A stretch of 64,000 nt of DNA from an uncultured Polycyclovorans sp. (GCA_936928855.1 CAKZHZ010000069.1:12348-76347); one strand, 5' to 3'; positions 27,209 through 37,042 are shown, counted from the stretch's first letter. The notes: a model not told the origin generated them from the letters alone. Made by a program: numbers and translations.

Positions 27209-27238
27209 AAAAAGAAAGCGGCCCCGAAAGGCCGCTAA
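27209..27238 (-). terminator. Orphan terminator-like hairpin upstream of DUF1134
   Basis: On the minus strand AGCGGCC-TTTCGG-GGCCGCT is followed by TTCTTTTT. No minus-strand gene ends here: the LuxR gene to the right runs the other way. The 285-base gap 27122-27406 otherwise shows no gene or RNA I recognise. It may stop antisense transcription or act as a leader structure. Confidence 0.6.
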
Positions 27239-27406
27239 TTTCCCTACCCCACAAAGCAGGTCCCTACGCCGTTTCCACCGGCACAAGGACACGAAACAGG
27301 ACGCCAAGAGACCCAAGCTCGGCCATCGAAATCTGGCGTTTTCGCGAACATTGAGTATGCTCGTGGGCATCGCCGCTCACCATAGTAAAAAGCTCCCCCT
27401 ACCCGA

Positions 27407-28393
27407 ATGAAGCGACCGACTCCGGCCGACACCGTCGACCCCGTGGACCGCTACATCGCCCAGCTCTACCGCTGGGCGTTGTCGATCGCACCCGAGCACT
27501 ATCGTGCCTGGGCTCTCCAGGAGTGGGCCAAATGGGTGCCGCACGATTTTGCCCTCTGGGGCACCGGCTTGGTCTCCGACTGGAAATTCCACACCGTCAC
27601 GGTTACCGGCGGACTGCCGCCAGAGTTTCCCCGAATTCTCGAGGAGACCCGCCCGATCAATCCCCTGCTACCGGTGATCCTGAGCAATCTGGACTGCCCG
27701 GTGGACTTCAGGACCGTGGTGCCGGATGCCACGTTCTTCCAGTCCGAGTTCTATCGCCGCACCTTTGAGCCCTTTGGTATCAGCCGTGGGCTGTCAACCG
27801 CGCACCTGGACCGGCGCAGCGGACTCTATTCATTACTGACGCTGTATCGGCGAGACCGTGATGCCGGCTGGGACGAAGCCGATCTGGCGCGCCAGCGCCG
27901 GATTCCGTATCACCTGTTCAATGCCGCCTCGCACGTCTTCTTCCTGCACCTTGCGCGCAACCACCAGCGAATGCCGGCAGCGGCGGCGGCAGTGGTGGAC
28001 AACCAGCGACGCTTTCACGAGACCCAGCCGCGCTTCCTGGACATGCTCGACGCTCACTTCCCGGATCGCGACGAGACCTACGAGCTGCCGTTCGAGCTAC
28101 CCGAACCGGACACCCCGATGATGCTCAATGACCGGCTTTGCGTCCGTTGCGAGCCGGTGGGTGAGCTATGGATCGTCTACCTGTGGCCGCCCGGACCGCT
28201 GGATCGTCTGACAGCGCGCGAGCGCGAGATCGTGCTGGCCGTATCCCAGGGACTGTCGTTCAAACAGGCCGCCCGAAAGATCGGCGTGGCGCCGTCGACC
28301 GTGGCCAACCACCTCTACCGGATCTACCGCAAACTCGGTGTCTACAGCCGCACTGAACTGGCTGCGCTGGTCTACCCGGAAAATGAACCCTAA
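27407..28393 (+). CDS. LuxR-type transcriptional regulator with GAF/PAS-like N-domain
   Basis: This 328-residue regulator has a C-terminal LuxR helix-turn-helix: LTAREREIVLAVSQGLSFKQ (about 264-283), then AARKIGVAPSTVANHLYRIYRKLG. The N-terminal 230 residues (VPHDFALWGTGL, then a GAF-like fold) do not carry the conserved set of acyl-homoserine-lactone-binding residues, and no luxI homologue is nearby. It is convergent with der (4-base overlap). Target genes and signal are unknown. Confidence 0.85.
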   Translation: MKRPTPADTVDPVDRYIAQLYRWALSIAPEHYRAWALQEWAKWVPHDFALWGTGLVSDWKFHTVTVTGGLPPEFPRILEETRPINPLLPVILSNLDCPVDFRTVVPDATFFQSEFYRRTFEPFGISRGLSTAHLDRRSGLYSLLTLYRRDRDAGWDEADLARQRRIPYHLFNAASHVFFLHLARNHQRMPAAAAAVVDNQRRFHETQPRFLDMLDAHFPDRDETYELPFELPEPDTPMMLNDRLCVRCEPVGELWIVYLWPPGPLDRLTAREREIVLAVSQGLSFKQAARKIGVAPSTVANHLYRIYRKLGVYSRTELAALVYPENEP

Positions 28394-29811
28394 CGCCGGC
28401 CCTTAACCCTCGCCATCAGCCGCTTCTTCTTTTTCACCTGGCGCGGCGTCAATTGGTTGACGCGCCCCTTGAACGGGTTGTCGCCAGTTTTGAATTCGAG
28501 CACCAGGGGTACCCCCTTTAGCTTGAACACCTCGCGAAAATGATTGGCAAGGTAGCGTTTGTACGCATTGGGAATGCGCTCGGTCTGATTGCCGTGCACC
28601 ACGATACGAATGGGATTACGCCCGCCCTGGTGTGCGTATCGCAACTTGATGCGCCGCCCCACCACCGCAGGTGGCGCATGTCGGGACACCGCATGCTCAA
28701 GCTCACGCGTGAGCGCAGGTGTGGGGATATCCCGCAGCGTGGCATCCGCCACCTCGATCACTTCCCGCATCAATACGCCCACGCCGGAGCCGTGACGCGC
28801 AGAAATGTAGTGCAATGGCGCAAAGTCGAGGAACGGCAACTTCAGGTCGACCTGATAGCGAACCTGCTCACGGTCATCGTCGTCGAGTCCGTCCCACTTG
28901 TTGACGGCCACCAGCAATGCGCGCCCACGTTGGGCCACCAGCCCCATCAGGCGGGCATCCTGCTCACTGATCTCGCCATGGGCGTCGACCACCGCAATCA
29001 CGACATGAGCACGCTCGATCGCCTCAAGTGTCTTGACGATGGAGAACTTCTCGATCACCTCGCTGACGCGGGCCCGTCTGCGCACCCCGGCGGTGTCGAT
29101 TAGCGTGAAGGTGCGCCCCTCCGCCTCGAACGGGACCTCGATCGCGTCACGTGTAGTCCCCGGCAGGTCCGCCGCCAGCACCCGCTCCTCACCCAACAGG
29201 CGGTTCACCAGGGTGGACTTGCCGACATTGGGACGCCCCACCACCGCGACACGGATCCGCCCGTCGTCCAGGCTGGGACTTTCCGGCAGCGGTGGATAGG
29301 ATTCCAGCAGGGCGTCCAGTAACGCACTGATGCCATCCCCATGGGCCGCAGACACCGCGCAGGGCTCGCCCAGTCCGAGGGCATAGAAATCGCCGCCAGC
29401 CGCCACCCGGGTTTGTCCTTCAGCCTTGTTGACCAGCAAGGTCACGGGTTTTCCAAGGCGGCGCAGGAACTGGGCAATCGCGTCATCGCTGGGATGGCGC
29501 CCTGCCCGGGCGTCGACCATGAACAGCACCTGATCAGCTTCGGCGAGCGCCAGCCGGGCCTGATCCTCGGCGAGCGCGGCCAGCGGTTCGCTGGACTCCG
29601 GCATCAGCCCGCCGGTATCCACCACCACGAAGGCGCGATCACCATGCCGGCCGGTACCGTACTGCCGGTCTCGTGTCAGCCCGGCGTAGTCGGCAACCAA
29701 CGCGGCGCGGGTGCCGGTCAGTCGGTTGAACAGCGTTGATTTGCCGACATTGGGTCGACCAACCAGCACCAAGCGCGGCAGCGGCGCTGGCGGGGTCACA
29801 TCATCCGTCAT
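28390..29811 (-). CDS. der: GTPase Der (EngA), ribosome assembly
   Basis: This essential double-domain GTPase is needed for 50S assembly. It has 473 residues. G1 motifs GRPNVGKST occur twice (about 18-26 and 188-196), with DTGG and DTAG G3 motifs, NKAE and NKWD G4 motifs, a C-terminal KH domain and a basic tail (VKKKKRLMARVKGRR). The ATG at 29811 is preferred over the adjacent in-frame TTG. It is the last gene of the rlmN-pilF-rodZ-ispG-hisS-yfgM-bamB-der run. Confidence 0.98.
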   Translation of the reverse strand: MTDDVTPPAPLPRLVLVGRPNVGKSTLFNRLTGTRAALVADYAGLTRDRQYGTGRHGDRAFVVVDTGGLMPESSEPLAALAEDQARLALAEADQVLFMVDARAGRHPSDDAIAQFLRRLGKPVTLLVNKAEGQTRVAAGGDFYALGLGEPCAVSAAHGDGISALLDALLESYPPLPESPSLDDGRIRVAVVGRPNVGKSTLVNRLLGEERVLAADLPGTTRDAIEVPFEAEGRTFTLIDTAGVRRRARVSEVIEKFSIVKTLEAIERAHVVIAVVDAHGEISEQDARLMGLVAQRGRALLVAVNKWDGLDDDDREQVRYQVDLKLPFLDFAPLHYISARHGSGVGVLMREVIEVADATLRDIPTPALTRELEHAVSRHAPPAVVGRRIKLRYAHQGGRNPIRIVVHGNQTERIPNAYKRYLANHFREVFKLKGVPLVLEFKTGDNPFKGRVNQLTPRQVKKKKRLMARVKGRR

Positions 29812-29852
29812 CAAGGTGTTCCCGCCAGGGCGCTGCGGAGCGCCGATTCCCG

Positions 29853-30992
29853 TTATTCCGACCGCGTGCCAACAGCGAACAGTCTACCTTCGCGGCTATA
29901 CACCACGAGGCGTTCCGCCACCGGCATCGGCCGCGCCTGCAGCGGCGCATCTCCGGCGCGGACCCGCCCAACCAGGCGACCATCGCGCGGTGACAGCCAG
30001 TGCAGGTAACCCTCGAAGTCACCCACCACCAGCAGGCCATCCTTCAGTGCCGGCGCCGACAGACGCCGATACAGCAGGTCTTCCTGCTTCCAGGCGGCCG
30101 CGCCGGTGCGGGCATCCAGCGCCCAGACCCGACCGTCGGTGTCGCTGACCACCAGCTTGTCGTCAACCAACACCATGCCGCTATAACTCGAAATACTGCG
30201 TCGCCACAGCACCTGGCCGGTTTCGCCATCGACACACGCTAGCTCGCCTCCGACACTGGCGACGTACAACTCCGCACCTTCGGCCACGATGTCGGCATCA
30301 ATATCCGCCAGCCGCTCCAGCTCACTGCGCCCCGTCGGTGCGGCGATCACCTGCTCCCACAGCAATTGCCCGGAACGGGGATCGATCGCGGCCACCCGAC
30401 CGTTGTCCATACCCACGAACAGCCGGCCACCATGCAGCAGCGGCGCTGACAGGCCGCGCAGGGTAAGGCTCGGCACGCCGCGGTCGAAGGTCCAGCGGCG
30501 CTCACCGCTTTCCAGCGCCAGTCCGTGCAGGCGTCCATCGACCGTCCGCACGATCACCAATTCGCGTGAGGCGACGGGGGCCGCCAGCACCTCGCTGGAC
30601 ACCTTGGCGCGCCAGCGTTCGCTGCCATCGGCGCGGGACAGGGCAATCACCTCGGCATCCAGGGTGCCGAACAGCACCAGATCGGCCGCCACCGCCGGCC
30701 CGGCAATGGCGCGCGTCTTGGTCCGTCGTTCCCACACAGGACGCCCGTTTTCCGGATTCAGGGCACGGACACGTCCGGCCTGATTCACCACAAACAGCGC
30801 GTCGTCCGCAACCGCCACCGCAAGCCGGGAAAAGTGATCCCCATGCCCGACGCCACGCGACCATGCGCGCTTCGGCTGCACTTCCGGGCTGGCGATATCC
30901 TGCAACTCTGCCGGCTCGCGAACGTTCTCCTTGCCGGAGCAGGCCGCGAGCAGCAGTGCCGCCAGCGAAAGGACTGCAATCCGTACGCTCAT
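29853..30992 (-). CDS. bamB: Outer membrane protein assembly factor BamB
   Basis: This lipoprotein of the BAM complex helps insert beta-barrel proteins into the outer membrane. It has 379 residues with lipobox LLAAC (Cys near 19) and repeated PQQ-type WD-like blades (for example GRPVWERRTK, GSERWRAKV, GQVLWRRSI) that form an eight-bladed propeller. The ATG overlaps the yfgM stop by 4 bases, the usual arrangement. Confidence 0.96.
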   Translation of the reverse strand: MSVRIAVLSLAALLLAACSGKENVREPAELQDIASPEVQPKRAWSRGVGHGDHFSRLAVAVADDALFVVNQAGRVRALNPENGRPVWERRTKTRAIAGPAVAADLVLFGTLDAEVIALSRADGSERWRAKVSSEVLAAPVASRELVIVRTVDGRLHGLALESGERRWTFDRGVPSLTLRGLSAPLLHGGRLFVGMDNGRVAAIDPRSGQLLWEQVIAAPTGRSELERLADIDADIVAEGAELYVASVGGELACVDGETGQVLWRRSISSYSGMVLVDDKLVVSDTDGRVWALDARTGAAAWKQEDLLYRRLSAPALKDGLLVVGDFEGYLHWLSPRDGRLVGRVRAGDAPLQARPMPVAERLVVYSREGRLFAVGTRSE

Positions 30993-31627
30993 GACTGCAC
31001 CACGTCGGCAAGGTCATCAATCTTGAACTGCAGCAGCAGGCGATTCGGCGCCGCCGGATCCAGCGCGGCCAGGGCATCACGATAAGCATCGTGCGCGCCG
31101 CTGCGATCCCCCTGCGCCAGCAATACGTCACCACGCATTTCCAGGTACAGGGACTCAAAGCCCTGCGGCTGCGTGCTCAGGCGGCTCAGTGCCGCCTCCA
31201 GCTGGCCGCGCTCGAAGTCCACGCGCGCCAAACGCAGGTTGGCCAACGCCAGCAGGCCGGCATCGCCACTGTTGTCGGCCACCCAGGCCAGCGCGCCGCG
31301 CGCGGCATCCAGATCGCCCCGGTCGAGCGCCAGGTCGGCCTGCTGCAGCTTCGCCAGTGCGGCATAGGGACTACCGTCGAACTCGCGTGCCAGTGTGTCG
31401 GCCATCCGGCTGACCTCGTCTACCGCGCCATCACTGCGGGCAGTCTGCAGGTCGTCATAGATCTGCGACGCCTGCAGCGCACGGCTTTCGCGAGACCCCT
31501 GATAGCCCTCCCATCCGAAGATCGCCGCCAGGCCGATCCCCAGCCCAGCCGCCAGCGCCTTCCAGTTGTCCTGCCACCATTTGCGGAAGGCGTCGAGTTC
31601 AGCTTCGTCTTCGTAGTGCGTCGCCAC
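30989..31627 (-). CDS. yfgM: YfgM family protein (ancillary SecYEG translocon subunit)
   Basis: This 212-residue single-span membrane protein has a cytoplasmic N-terminus YEDEAELDAFRKWWQDNWK (5-23), a transmembrane helix at about 25-42 and a periplasmic TPR-like domain. In E. coli YfgM binds the Sec translocon and PpiD. The start is a GTG at 31627; no in-frame ATG fits. It lies between hisS and bamB, as in other gammaproteobacteria. Confidence 0.92.
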   Translation of the reverse strand: MATHYEDEAELDAFRKWWQDNWKALAAGLGIGLAAIFGWEGYQGSRESRALQASQIYDDLQTARSDGAVDEVSRMADTLAREFDGSPYAALAKLQQADLALDRGDLDAARGALAWVADNSGDAGLLALANLRLARVDFERGQLEAALSRLSTQPQGFESLYLEMRGDVLLAQGDRSGAHDAYRDALAALDPAAPNRLLLQFKIDDLADVVQS

Positions 31628-31648
31628 GGGTGTTCTCGTCCTGAATTG

Positions 31649-32914
31649 TCAAAATAGCTGACCACCGAGATAGCTCGGCAGTTCTGCGAAGGCGATCATC
31701 GCCGGTTCCAACCCTTCGCGCAGGGATTTTACTTGAATGTGCTGCTCGGCCAGTTCCGCGTCACCCAGCACCAGCGCGAACCGGGCTCCAAGCTTGTCGG
31801 CACGTCCCAGCTGGCTCTTCAGCTTGCCCCCTCCTGCGCTCACCACCAGGCGCAGCGCCGGCAGCGCATCACGCAGGCTTTCGCCCAACCGTGCTGCAGC
31901 GCGTGCCGCCGCCTCGCCCTGCGTGCAGATCACCGCATGCGGTGCATCGGCGGGCAGGCTCACGCCGGTGGCCTTCATCAACAGAATCAGACGCTCGATG
32001 CCCGAGGCCCAGCCCACCGCCGGTGTGGGCGCCCCACCCAGCTGGGGGACCAGGCCGTCATAGCGCCCGCCTGCACAGACCGTCCCCTGGCTGCCGAGGC
32101 GGTCCGTTGTCCACTCGAACACCCCCCGACTGTAGTAATCGAGCCCACGAACGATGCGGGGGTTCACCACGTAGGCAATCCCGAGGTCGCTCAAGCCTTG
32201 CTGCAGACCATCGAAATGCGCGCGATCCTCATCATCGAGATAGTCCGTAATCACCGGCGCATCAGCCACCAGCGCCTGCGTGGCCGGGACCTTGGAGTCG
32301 AGCACCCGCAGCGGATTGCTCAACAGACGCCGCTGCGAGTCGGGATCGAGCGCCTCGCGGCGCGCCTCGAGAAACGCGATCAGCGCCTCGCGGTACCGGC
32401 CGCGGCTGTCACTGTTGCCGAGGGTGTTGAGCTCCAGCTGCACGTCATCGAGTTGCAGCCGTCGCAACAGCCGCGCCGACAGGGCGATGACCTCGACATC
32501 GATGTCGGGTCCGGCAAGGCCGTAGACTTCGGCACCCAACTGGTGAAACTGCCGGTAGCGCCCCGCCTGCGGCCGCTCATGACGGAACATCGGCCCGGCA
32601 TACCACAGGCGCTGCTGCTGGTTGTGCAGCAGCCCGTGCTCCAGGCCGGCACGCACACAACTCGCCGTCCCCTCTGGCCGCAGCGAGAGACTGTCTCCTT
32701 CCCGGTCGTCAAAGGTGAACATCTCCTTCTCGACGACATCGGTGACCTCGCCGATCGCACGCTTGAACAGCGCGGTGTGTTCGAGCATCGGCGTGCGGAT
32801 TTCCCGGTAGCCGTAGGCTGCGAACGTCTCGGCTGCCGCACGCTCGACGTACTGCCAGATCGGCGTTTCCTCCGGCAGGATGTCGTTGAACCCGCGCAGG
32901 GACTGCAATTTCAT
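31649..32914 (-). CDS. hisS: Histidine--tRNA ligase
   Basis: This class II aminoacyl-tRNA synthetase has 421 residues. Motif 2 contains [19 protein letters not shown] (about 104-122), the histidine-specific [13 protein letters not shown] segment is near 260, motif 3 [13 protein letters not shown] is near 300, and an anticodon-binding domain fills the C-terminus. Its start overlaps the ispG stop by 4 bases. Confidence 0.98.
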   Translation of the reverse strand: MKLQSLRGFNDILPEETPIWQYVERAAAETFAAYGYREIRTPMLEHTALFKRAIGEVTDVVEKEMFTFDDREGDSLSLRPEGTASCVRAGLEHGLLHNQQQRLWYAGPMFRHERPQAGRYRQFHQLGAEVYGLAGPDIDVEVIALSARLLRRLQLDDVQLELNTLGNSDSRGRYREALIAFLEARREALDPDSQRRLLSNPLRVLDSKVPATQALVADAPVITDYLDDEDRAHFDGLQQGLSDLGIAYVVNPRIVRGLDYYSRGVFEWTTDRLGSQGTVCAGGRYDGLVPQLGGAPTPAVGWASGIERLILLMKATGVSLPADAPHAVICTQGEAAARAAARLGESLRDALPALRLVVSAGGGKLKSQLGRADKLGARFALVLGDAELAEQHIQVKSLREGLEPAMIAFAELPSYLGGQLF

Positions 32915-34020
32915 GAGGTCGCCTCGCGCGCCTTGCGTCGCGCCTCGAGCTTGGCGCGCACCAACTGCTCCAGACGATCCACCAGTTCCTCGTTGCGGGC
33001 CTTGTGTTGGATCCGGCCGTCTTCATAGATCGAGTTGGGACGTCCACCGGCCACCCCGAGCGCCGCCTCGCGCGCCTCGCCCGGCCCGTTGACGACACAC
33101 CCGATCACCGCGAGATCCAAAGGCTCGTCGATATCATCGAACCGCTGCTCCAACTCGGCCACCACTTTCACCACATCGAAGTTCTGGCGCGAGCAGCTGG
33201 GACAGGCCACCAGATTGATTCCGCGGCTACGCAGGTGCAGGGACTTGAGAATATCCCAGCCCACCTTGACCTCTTCCAGCGGATCCGCTGCCAGCGACAC
33301 TCGCAAGGTGTCACCAATGCCTTCCGCCAGCAACATGCCCAGGCCAATGGCGCTCTTCACCGCACCAGCACGCGCCCCACCGGCCTCGGTGATGCCGAGA
33401 TGCAGGGGTTGCGCGATCTGCCCGGAGAGCTTGCGATAGGCCTCAACCGTCATGAATACGTCCGAGGCCTTCAGGCTCACCTTGAAGTCCTGAAAGTCTC
33501 GCTTCATGAGCAGGTCAATGTGGCGAAGCGCCGATTCCACAAGAGCGTCGGAGTTGGGCTCGCCGTATTTCGTCTGCAGGTCTGCCTCAAGCGAACCCGC
33601 GTTCACGCCGATCCGGATCGGGATGCCGTGGTGCCGCGCACAGGCCACGATCTCGTCGACCTTGCGCTCGCCGCCGATGTTGCCGGGATTGATTCGCAGA
33701 CAATCGGCCCCCGCCTCGGCGGCAGCAATGCCACACTTGTAATTGAAGTGGATATCGGCCACCAGCGGCATGTAGCCCACCGCGCGCTTGATCTCGGCAA
33801 ACGCCCGGGCAGCCGCGAGGGTCGGCACCGAAACCCGCACGATATCCGCACCCGCCTTCTGTGCCGCCTGAATCTGGGCGACGGTGGCAGCCACGTCCTC
33901 GGTATCGGTGTTGGTCATGGTCTGCACCGCAATCGGCGCATCGCCCCCCACCGTCACCCGCCCGACCCTGATCGCCCGGGTCGGGCGACGCGCGATCTGG
34001 AACTGGCTCTTCATCGCCAT
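32911..34020 (-). CDS. ispG: 4-hydroxy-3-methylbut-2-en-1-yl diphosphate synthase (IspG/GcpE)
   Basis: This [4Fe-4S] enzyme makes HMBPP in the MEP isoprenoid pathway. It has 369 residues. The TIM-barrel start [11 protein letters not shown] and the cluster cysteines in CPSCSR (about 266-269) and GCVVNGPGE (about 301) are intact. It depends on Fe-S assembly, for which only a reduced isc locus is present nearby. A second ATG two codons in is an equally good start. Confidence 0.97.
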   Translation of the reverse strand: MAMKSQFQIARRPTRAIRVGRVTVGGDAPIAVQTMTNTDTEDVAATVAQIQAAQKAGADIVRVSVPTLAAARAFAEIKRAVGYMPLVADIHFNYKCGIAAAEAGADCLRINPGNIGGERKVDEIVACARHHGIPIRIGVNAGSLEADLQTKYGEPNSDALVESALRHIDLLMKRDFQDFKVSLKASDVFMTVEAYRKLSGQIAQPLHLGITEAGGARAGAVKSAIGLGMLLAEGIGDTLRVSLAADPLEEVKVGWDILKSLHLRSRGINLVACPSCSRQNFDVVKVVAELEQRFDDIDEPLDLAVIGCVVNGPGEAREAALGVAGGRPNSIYEDGRIQHKARNEELVDRLEQLVRAKLEARRKAREATS

Positions 34021-34038
34021 CCGTTCAACCCGCCGTGA

Positions 34039-34929
34039 TCAAGGGGCCAGCGGCAGGTTCAGGCGCGCCGTGTTGTTCGACTGGGTGTACGGCTTCAGGT
34101 CCACCGGCGTCCCGTTGACTTCGAGCACCACCCCGGGCGCGTTCCCCAGGAACACCGACAACGGGGCGACACCCTTTACCTGCTGATCCTGCCCCGGGTT
34201 CATCAGGCCATTGACCAGCGCCACACCGCTGGCATCGTTGACCCTGATCCACGAGGTCTCCTTGAAGGTCAGGGTCAGCGCCAGATCCCCCGCTGTCGCG
34301 CCGGGAGTGGGCTCGGAGGAAGGCGCTGAAGTCGGCGCAGGAGAAACCGCCGGCGCCGGAGCAGGTCCGTCGGCGGCCTCGGGCTCGCTATCGGCCGGTG
34401 TTTCGCCGGGCGTCCCCAACGGCGCCAGAACAGGATTGACGGCGACCGCTGCCTCCGGCGCTGTCGGCACACCGGACTCAGGAACCTGGCCCCGGTCCAG
34501 CCACAGGAATACGGCAACCCCCACCACGCCGATCAGCAATGCGAAGCCCAGCAGGCGCCCCAGCCAGCCACCGTCACTCTTGCTCGGCGACAGCCTGATC
34601 TTGGCAGGCATCCGCGGCGCTTCCGGTTTGACGCGGCTCGCATAGGCGGCCAACAGCTGCGTTTCGTCCAGCTCCAGCACCTTGGCGCACTTGCGGTAAT
34701 ACCCCCGCACGTACACCGGCTCCAACAAGGCGCCGAAATCATCGCGCTCAAGCGCATCCAACGTCGCGCGCGCCAGCTTGATCTGACTGGCAAGGGCTTC
34801 GAGCCCTAGCGACCGGGCCTCCCGCGCCTCACGAATCATGGCACCAGGTGAAGGCTGCGCGGCAGGTGGCGGCGGGGCGGCGGGCACGTCCTCTTCGGGA
34901 CGCTCGGGGGGCATTTGATCGGCGGTCAT
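34039..34929 (-). CDS. rodZ: Cytoskeleton protein RodZ
   Basis: This MreB-associated cell-shape protein has 296 residues. A cytoplasmic Xre-type helix-turn-helix lies at about 28-95 (MIREAREARSLGLEALASQI), a basic stretch and one transmembrane helix at about 127-144 (LLGFALLIGVVGVAVFLWL), a Pro/Ala-rich linker and a C-terminal DUF4115 beta domain (LTLTFKETSWIRV near 222). It sits between pilF and ispG with a 4-base overlap to pilF, the common gammaproteobacterial order. Confidence 0.92.
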   Translation of the reverse strand: MTADQMPPERPEEDVPAAPPPPAAQPSPGAMIREAREARSLGLEALASQIKLARATLDALERDDFGALLEPVYVRGYYRKCAKVLELDETQLLAAYASRVKPEAPRMPAKIRLSPSKSDGGWLGRLLGFALLIGVVGVAVFLWLDRGQVPESGVPTAPEAAVAVNPVLAPLGTPGETPADSEPEAADGPAPAPAVSPAPTSAPSSEPTPGATAGDLALTLTFKETSWIRVNDASGVALVNGLMNPGQDQQVKGVAPLSVFLGNAPGVVLEVNGTPVDLKPYTQSNNTARLNLPLAP

Positions 34930-35675
34930 GAACGAGGCGTGTTGACAGCTTCGGGGGATTCGGGAAATTCCGCCTTCAACCGTAGCAAGTATCGTGCTGC
35001 GATTTCAGGATTGCCGAGCGTGCGCTCGGCGCGCACCCGCAGCAGTAGCGTCTCGGCGGTTGCGGGGGCCACCGCTTCGTAGCGTTCCAATAACGCCTTG
35101 GCGCGGACTGCATCGCCGCGGGCGACGCTTACCGATGCCAACTGTGCCAGCGCATCGGGAAACGAAGGGTTGTGCTCCAGCGCCTTGACCAGATACCCCT
35201 CGGCTTCCGCGGGCGCTTGGTCACGAACACAGACGGCAGCGTTGGTCCAGGCGGCCTCCGGCGTCGGGTAGCGCGGTGACTCAGCAGCCTCGCGCAGCAA
35301 TCGCACCCCTTCGTCGCGGCGCTCCCGCTCGCACAGGAAAACGCCCAGATTGTTACGCGTGGAGGCGTCATCGGGCGCCAGCGACAATGCTCTGCGATAG
35401 GCCGCCTCGGCCTTGTCAGGCTCTCCCAGACGTTGATGCAGCACCCCTTTGACGCTCCAGGCCAGCGCCAGATTCGGCGCGTACGACAACGCCCGTTGCA
35501 ACTTTTCCTCCGCTTGGGTCAGCTGCCCACGACGCAGGTAATCCGCACCCAGCTGGGTGTTGATCCGTGCCGCTTCCTGGCGATCCTCGGCGGAAAGCCC
35601 CGTGCTGGCACACCCCGCTTGCAGGGCTGCCAGCGCCAGCAATGCCGCACCCGCCACCACCGGCGCCCGGATCAT
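34926..35675 (-). CDS. pilF: Type IV pilus biogenesis/stability lipoprotein PilF (PilW)
   Basis: This 249-residue pilotin directs PilQ secretin multimerisation at the outer membrane. It has a lipoprotein signal (lipobox LQAGC, Cys near 22) followed by TPR repeats (NTQLGADYLRRGQLTQAEEK, ALAWSVKGVLHQRLGEPDKA, STRNNLGVFLCERERRDEG). The ATG at 35675 overlaps the TGA that ends a duplicated copy of the rlmN 3' end. A longer in-frame start (35744) reads backwards through that copy and is rejected. Confidence 0.92.
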   Translation of the reverse strand: MIRAPVVAGAALLALAALQAGCASTGLSAEDRQEAARINTQLGADYLRRGQLTQAEEKLQRALSYAPNLALAWSVKGVLHQRLGEPDKAEAAYRRALSLAPDDASTRNNLGVFLCERERRDEGVRLLREAAESPRYPTPEAAWTNAAVCVRDQAPAEAEGYLVKALEHNPSFPDALAQLASVSVARGDAVRAKALLERYEAVAPATAETLLLRVRAERTLGNPEIAARYLLRLKAEFPESPEAVNTPRS

Positions 35676-35740
35676 GACGTCACCACCGGGACCTGCCGCA
35701 GACGGCTCTTCCGACGCGACTGCAAACGACCCGCCCGTTG
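35672..35740 (-). repeat. Downstream copy of the rlmN 3' end (69-bp direct repeat, copy B)
   Basis: This 69-bp segment matches the last 69 bases of rlmN (35812-35880) at about 60 positions. Translated in the rlmN frame it reads like the RlmN tail (QSRRKSRLRQVPVVTS, stop) and ends in a TGA that overlaps the pilF ATG. Confidence 0.85.
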
Positions 35741-35811
35741 GCAAGCAGGGCGCAGGGCCCCCGGCATCGCCGGGGATGCAACCGTTGCGCGTCGGGGCCA
35801 GGCCTGCGGGC

Positions 35812-35880
35812 TCATTGCGTCACCACCGGGATCTGCCGCAGACGGTTCTTCTGGCGCGACTGCACACGACCCACCAGTTG
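35812..35880 (-). repeat. 3' end of rlmN (69-bp direct repeat, copy A)
   Basis: This is the last 69 bases of the rlmN coding sequence, including its stop. It encodes QSRQKNRLRQIPVVTQ near the C-terminus and recurs 140 bp away on the pilF side. Confidence 0.85.
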
Positions 35881-37008
35881 TCCGCAGGCCGCATCAATAT
35901 CATCCCCCCGCGTCTTGCGGATGGTGGTGATGATCCGCCGCTGCCGCAGCACATCGGAAAAGGCCCGGATTGCTTCAGGACGCGAGCGCCGGTAGTCCGT
36001 CTGCGGGAAGGGGTTGAACGGAATCAGATTGACCTTGGCCGGCATGTCACCGAGCAGCTTCGCCAGGTCGCGGGCCAGCGCCGGGCTGTCGTTGATGCCG
36101 TCCAGCATCACGTACTCGTACACGATATGGGACTTGCGATCCTTGCCCTGCGTGTATCGCCGGCAAGCGGCCATCAGCTCGGCGATCGGGTACTTGCGGT
36201 TGATCGGGACCAGCTCGTTGCGCAGCGCATCCACAGGCGCATGCAGGGACACCGCCAAGGCCGTGTCGACATCCTCCCGCAGCCGGTCGATGTAGGGCAC
36301 CAAACCGCTGGTGGAGACCGTCACCCGCCGCTTCGACAGGCCGAAACCGAAGTCGTCCAGCAGGATGCGGATGGCCGCGAGTACCGGCGCATAGTTGGCG
36401 AGCGGCTCGCCCATCCCCATGAAGACGATGTTGGAGATGTTGCGATCACTCTGAAAATCACACCCCAGCGTACGGGCGGCAAACCAGACCTGGGCGATGA
36501 TCTCGGCCGTGGTCATGTTGCGGTTGAGCCCCTGCTGTGCGGTGGAGCAGAAACTGCAGTCCATCGCACAACCGACCTGCGACGACACACAGAGTGTCCC
36601 GCGGTAGCGGCCGACCACGCCAGGCGCCGGATCGCGGCGTCGGGTCTCCGGATCGCCTTCGGGGATGAAGACGGTCTCGATGGCGTTGCCCCCCCGCAGG
36701 CGGAGCCCCCACTTGCGGGTCCCGTCCACCGAGGTCTGCTCGGCGACCAACTCCGGCGGAGCGATGTCGAAATGCGCGGCCATGCGGCTGCGCAGATCCT
36801 TGCTGAGGTTGGTCATCGCCTCGAAGTCATCGACTCCACGACGATAGATCCACTGCATCACCTGATCGGCCCGGAACGGCTTTTCGCCCAGTTCCGCGAA
36901 CGCCGAACGCAGGCGTTCGCGGTCGAGGCCGAACAGGTTGACCCGCCCCGCCCCGGCAGCGGCCGGTGCAGGCACCGGTTGCACGTCCAGGGGCGGGTTC
37001 AAGGTCAT
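35812..37008 (-). CDS. rlmN: Dual-specificity 23S rRNA m2A2503 / tRNA m2A37 methyltransferase RlmN
   Basis: This radical-SAM methyltransferase has 398 residues. The radical-SAM triad is in CAMDCSFCSTA (about 126-136). The methyl-carrying Cys lies near the C-terminus in DIDAACGQL, and GMGEPL and NLIPFNPF are typical. The ATG at 37008 gives the family N-terminus with a short Ala/Pro-rich leader; the longer frame to 37311 runs into ndk and is a shadow. The tail after about residue 375 is repeated downstream of the stop. Confidence 0.96.
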   Translation of the reverse strand: MTLNPPLDVQPVPAPAAAGAGRVNLFGLDRERLRSAFAELGEKPFRADQVMQWIYRRGVDDFEAMTNLSKDLRSRMAAHFDIAPPELVAEQTSVDGTRKWGLRLRGGNAIETVFIPEGDPETRRRDPAPGVVGRYRGTLCVSSQVGCAMDCSFCSTAQQGLNRNMTTAEIIAQVWFAARTLGCDFQSDRNISNIVFMGMGEPLANYAPVLAAIRILLDDFGFGLSKRRVTVSTSGLVPYIDRLREDVDTALAVSLHAPVDALRNELVPINRKYPIAELMAACRRYTQGKDRKSHIVYEYVMLDGINDSPALARDLAKLLGDMPAKVNLIPFNPFPQTDYRRSRPEAIRAFSDVLRQRRIITTIRKTRGDDIDAACGQLVGRVQSRQKNRLRQIPVVTQ

Positions 37009-37042
37009 GACGATGCGGGGACAGGCCTCCTGCGCGGCGCGA

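Noticed and set aside
27407..28393. Quorum-sensing LuxR/LuxI system
   Set aside because: The N-domain lacks the full set of autoinducer-binding residues I would expect and no luxI-type gene is nearby; only the DNA-binding domain is LuxR-like.
35676..35744. Upstream extension of pilF by 23 codons
   Set aside because: The added residues come from reading the duplicated rlmN tail out of its own frame, and they would block the lipoprotein signal peptide.
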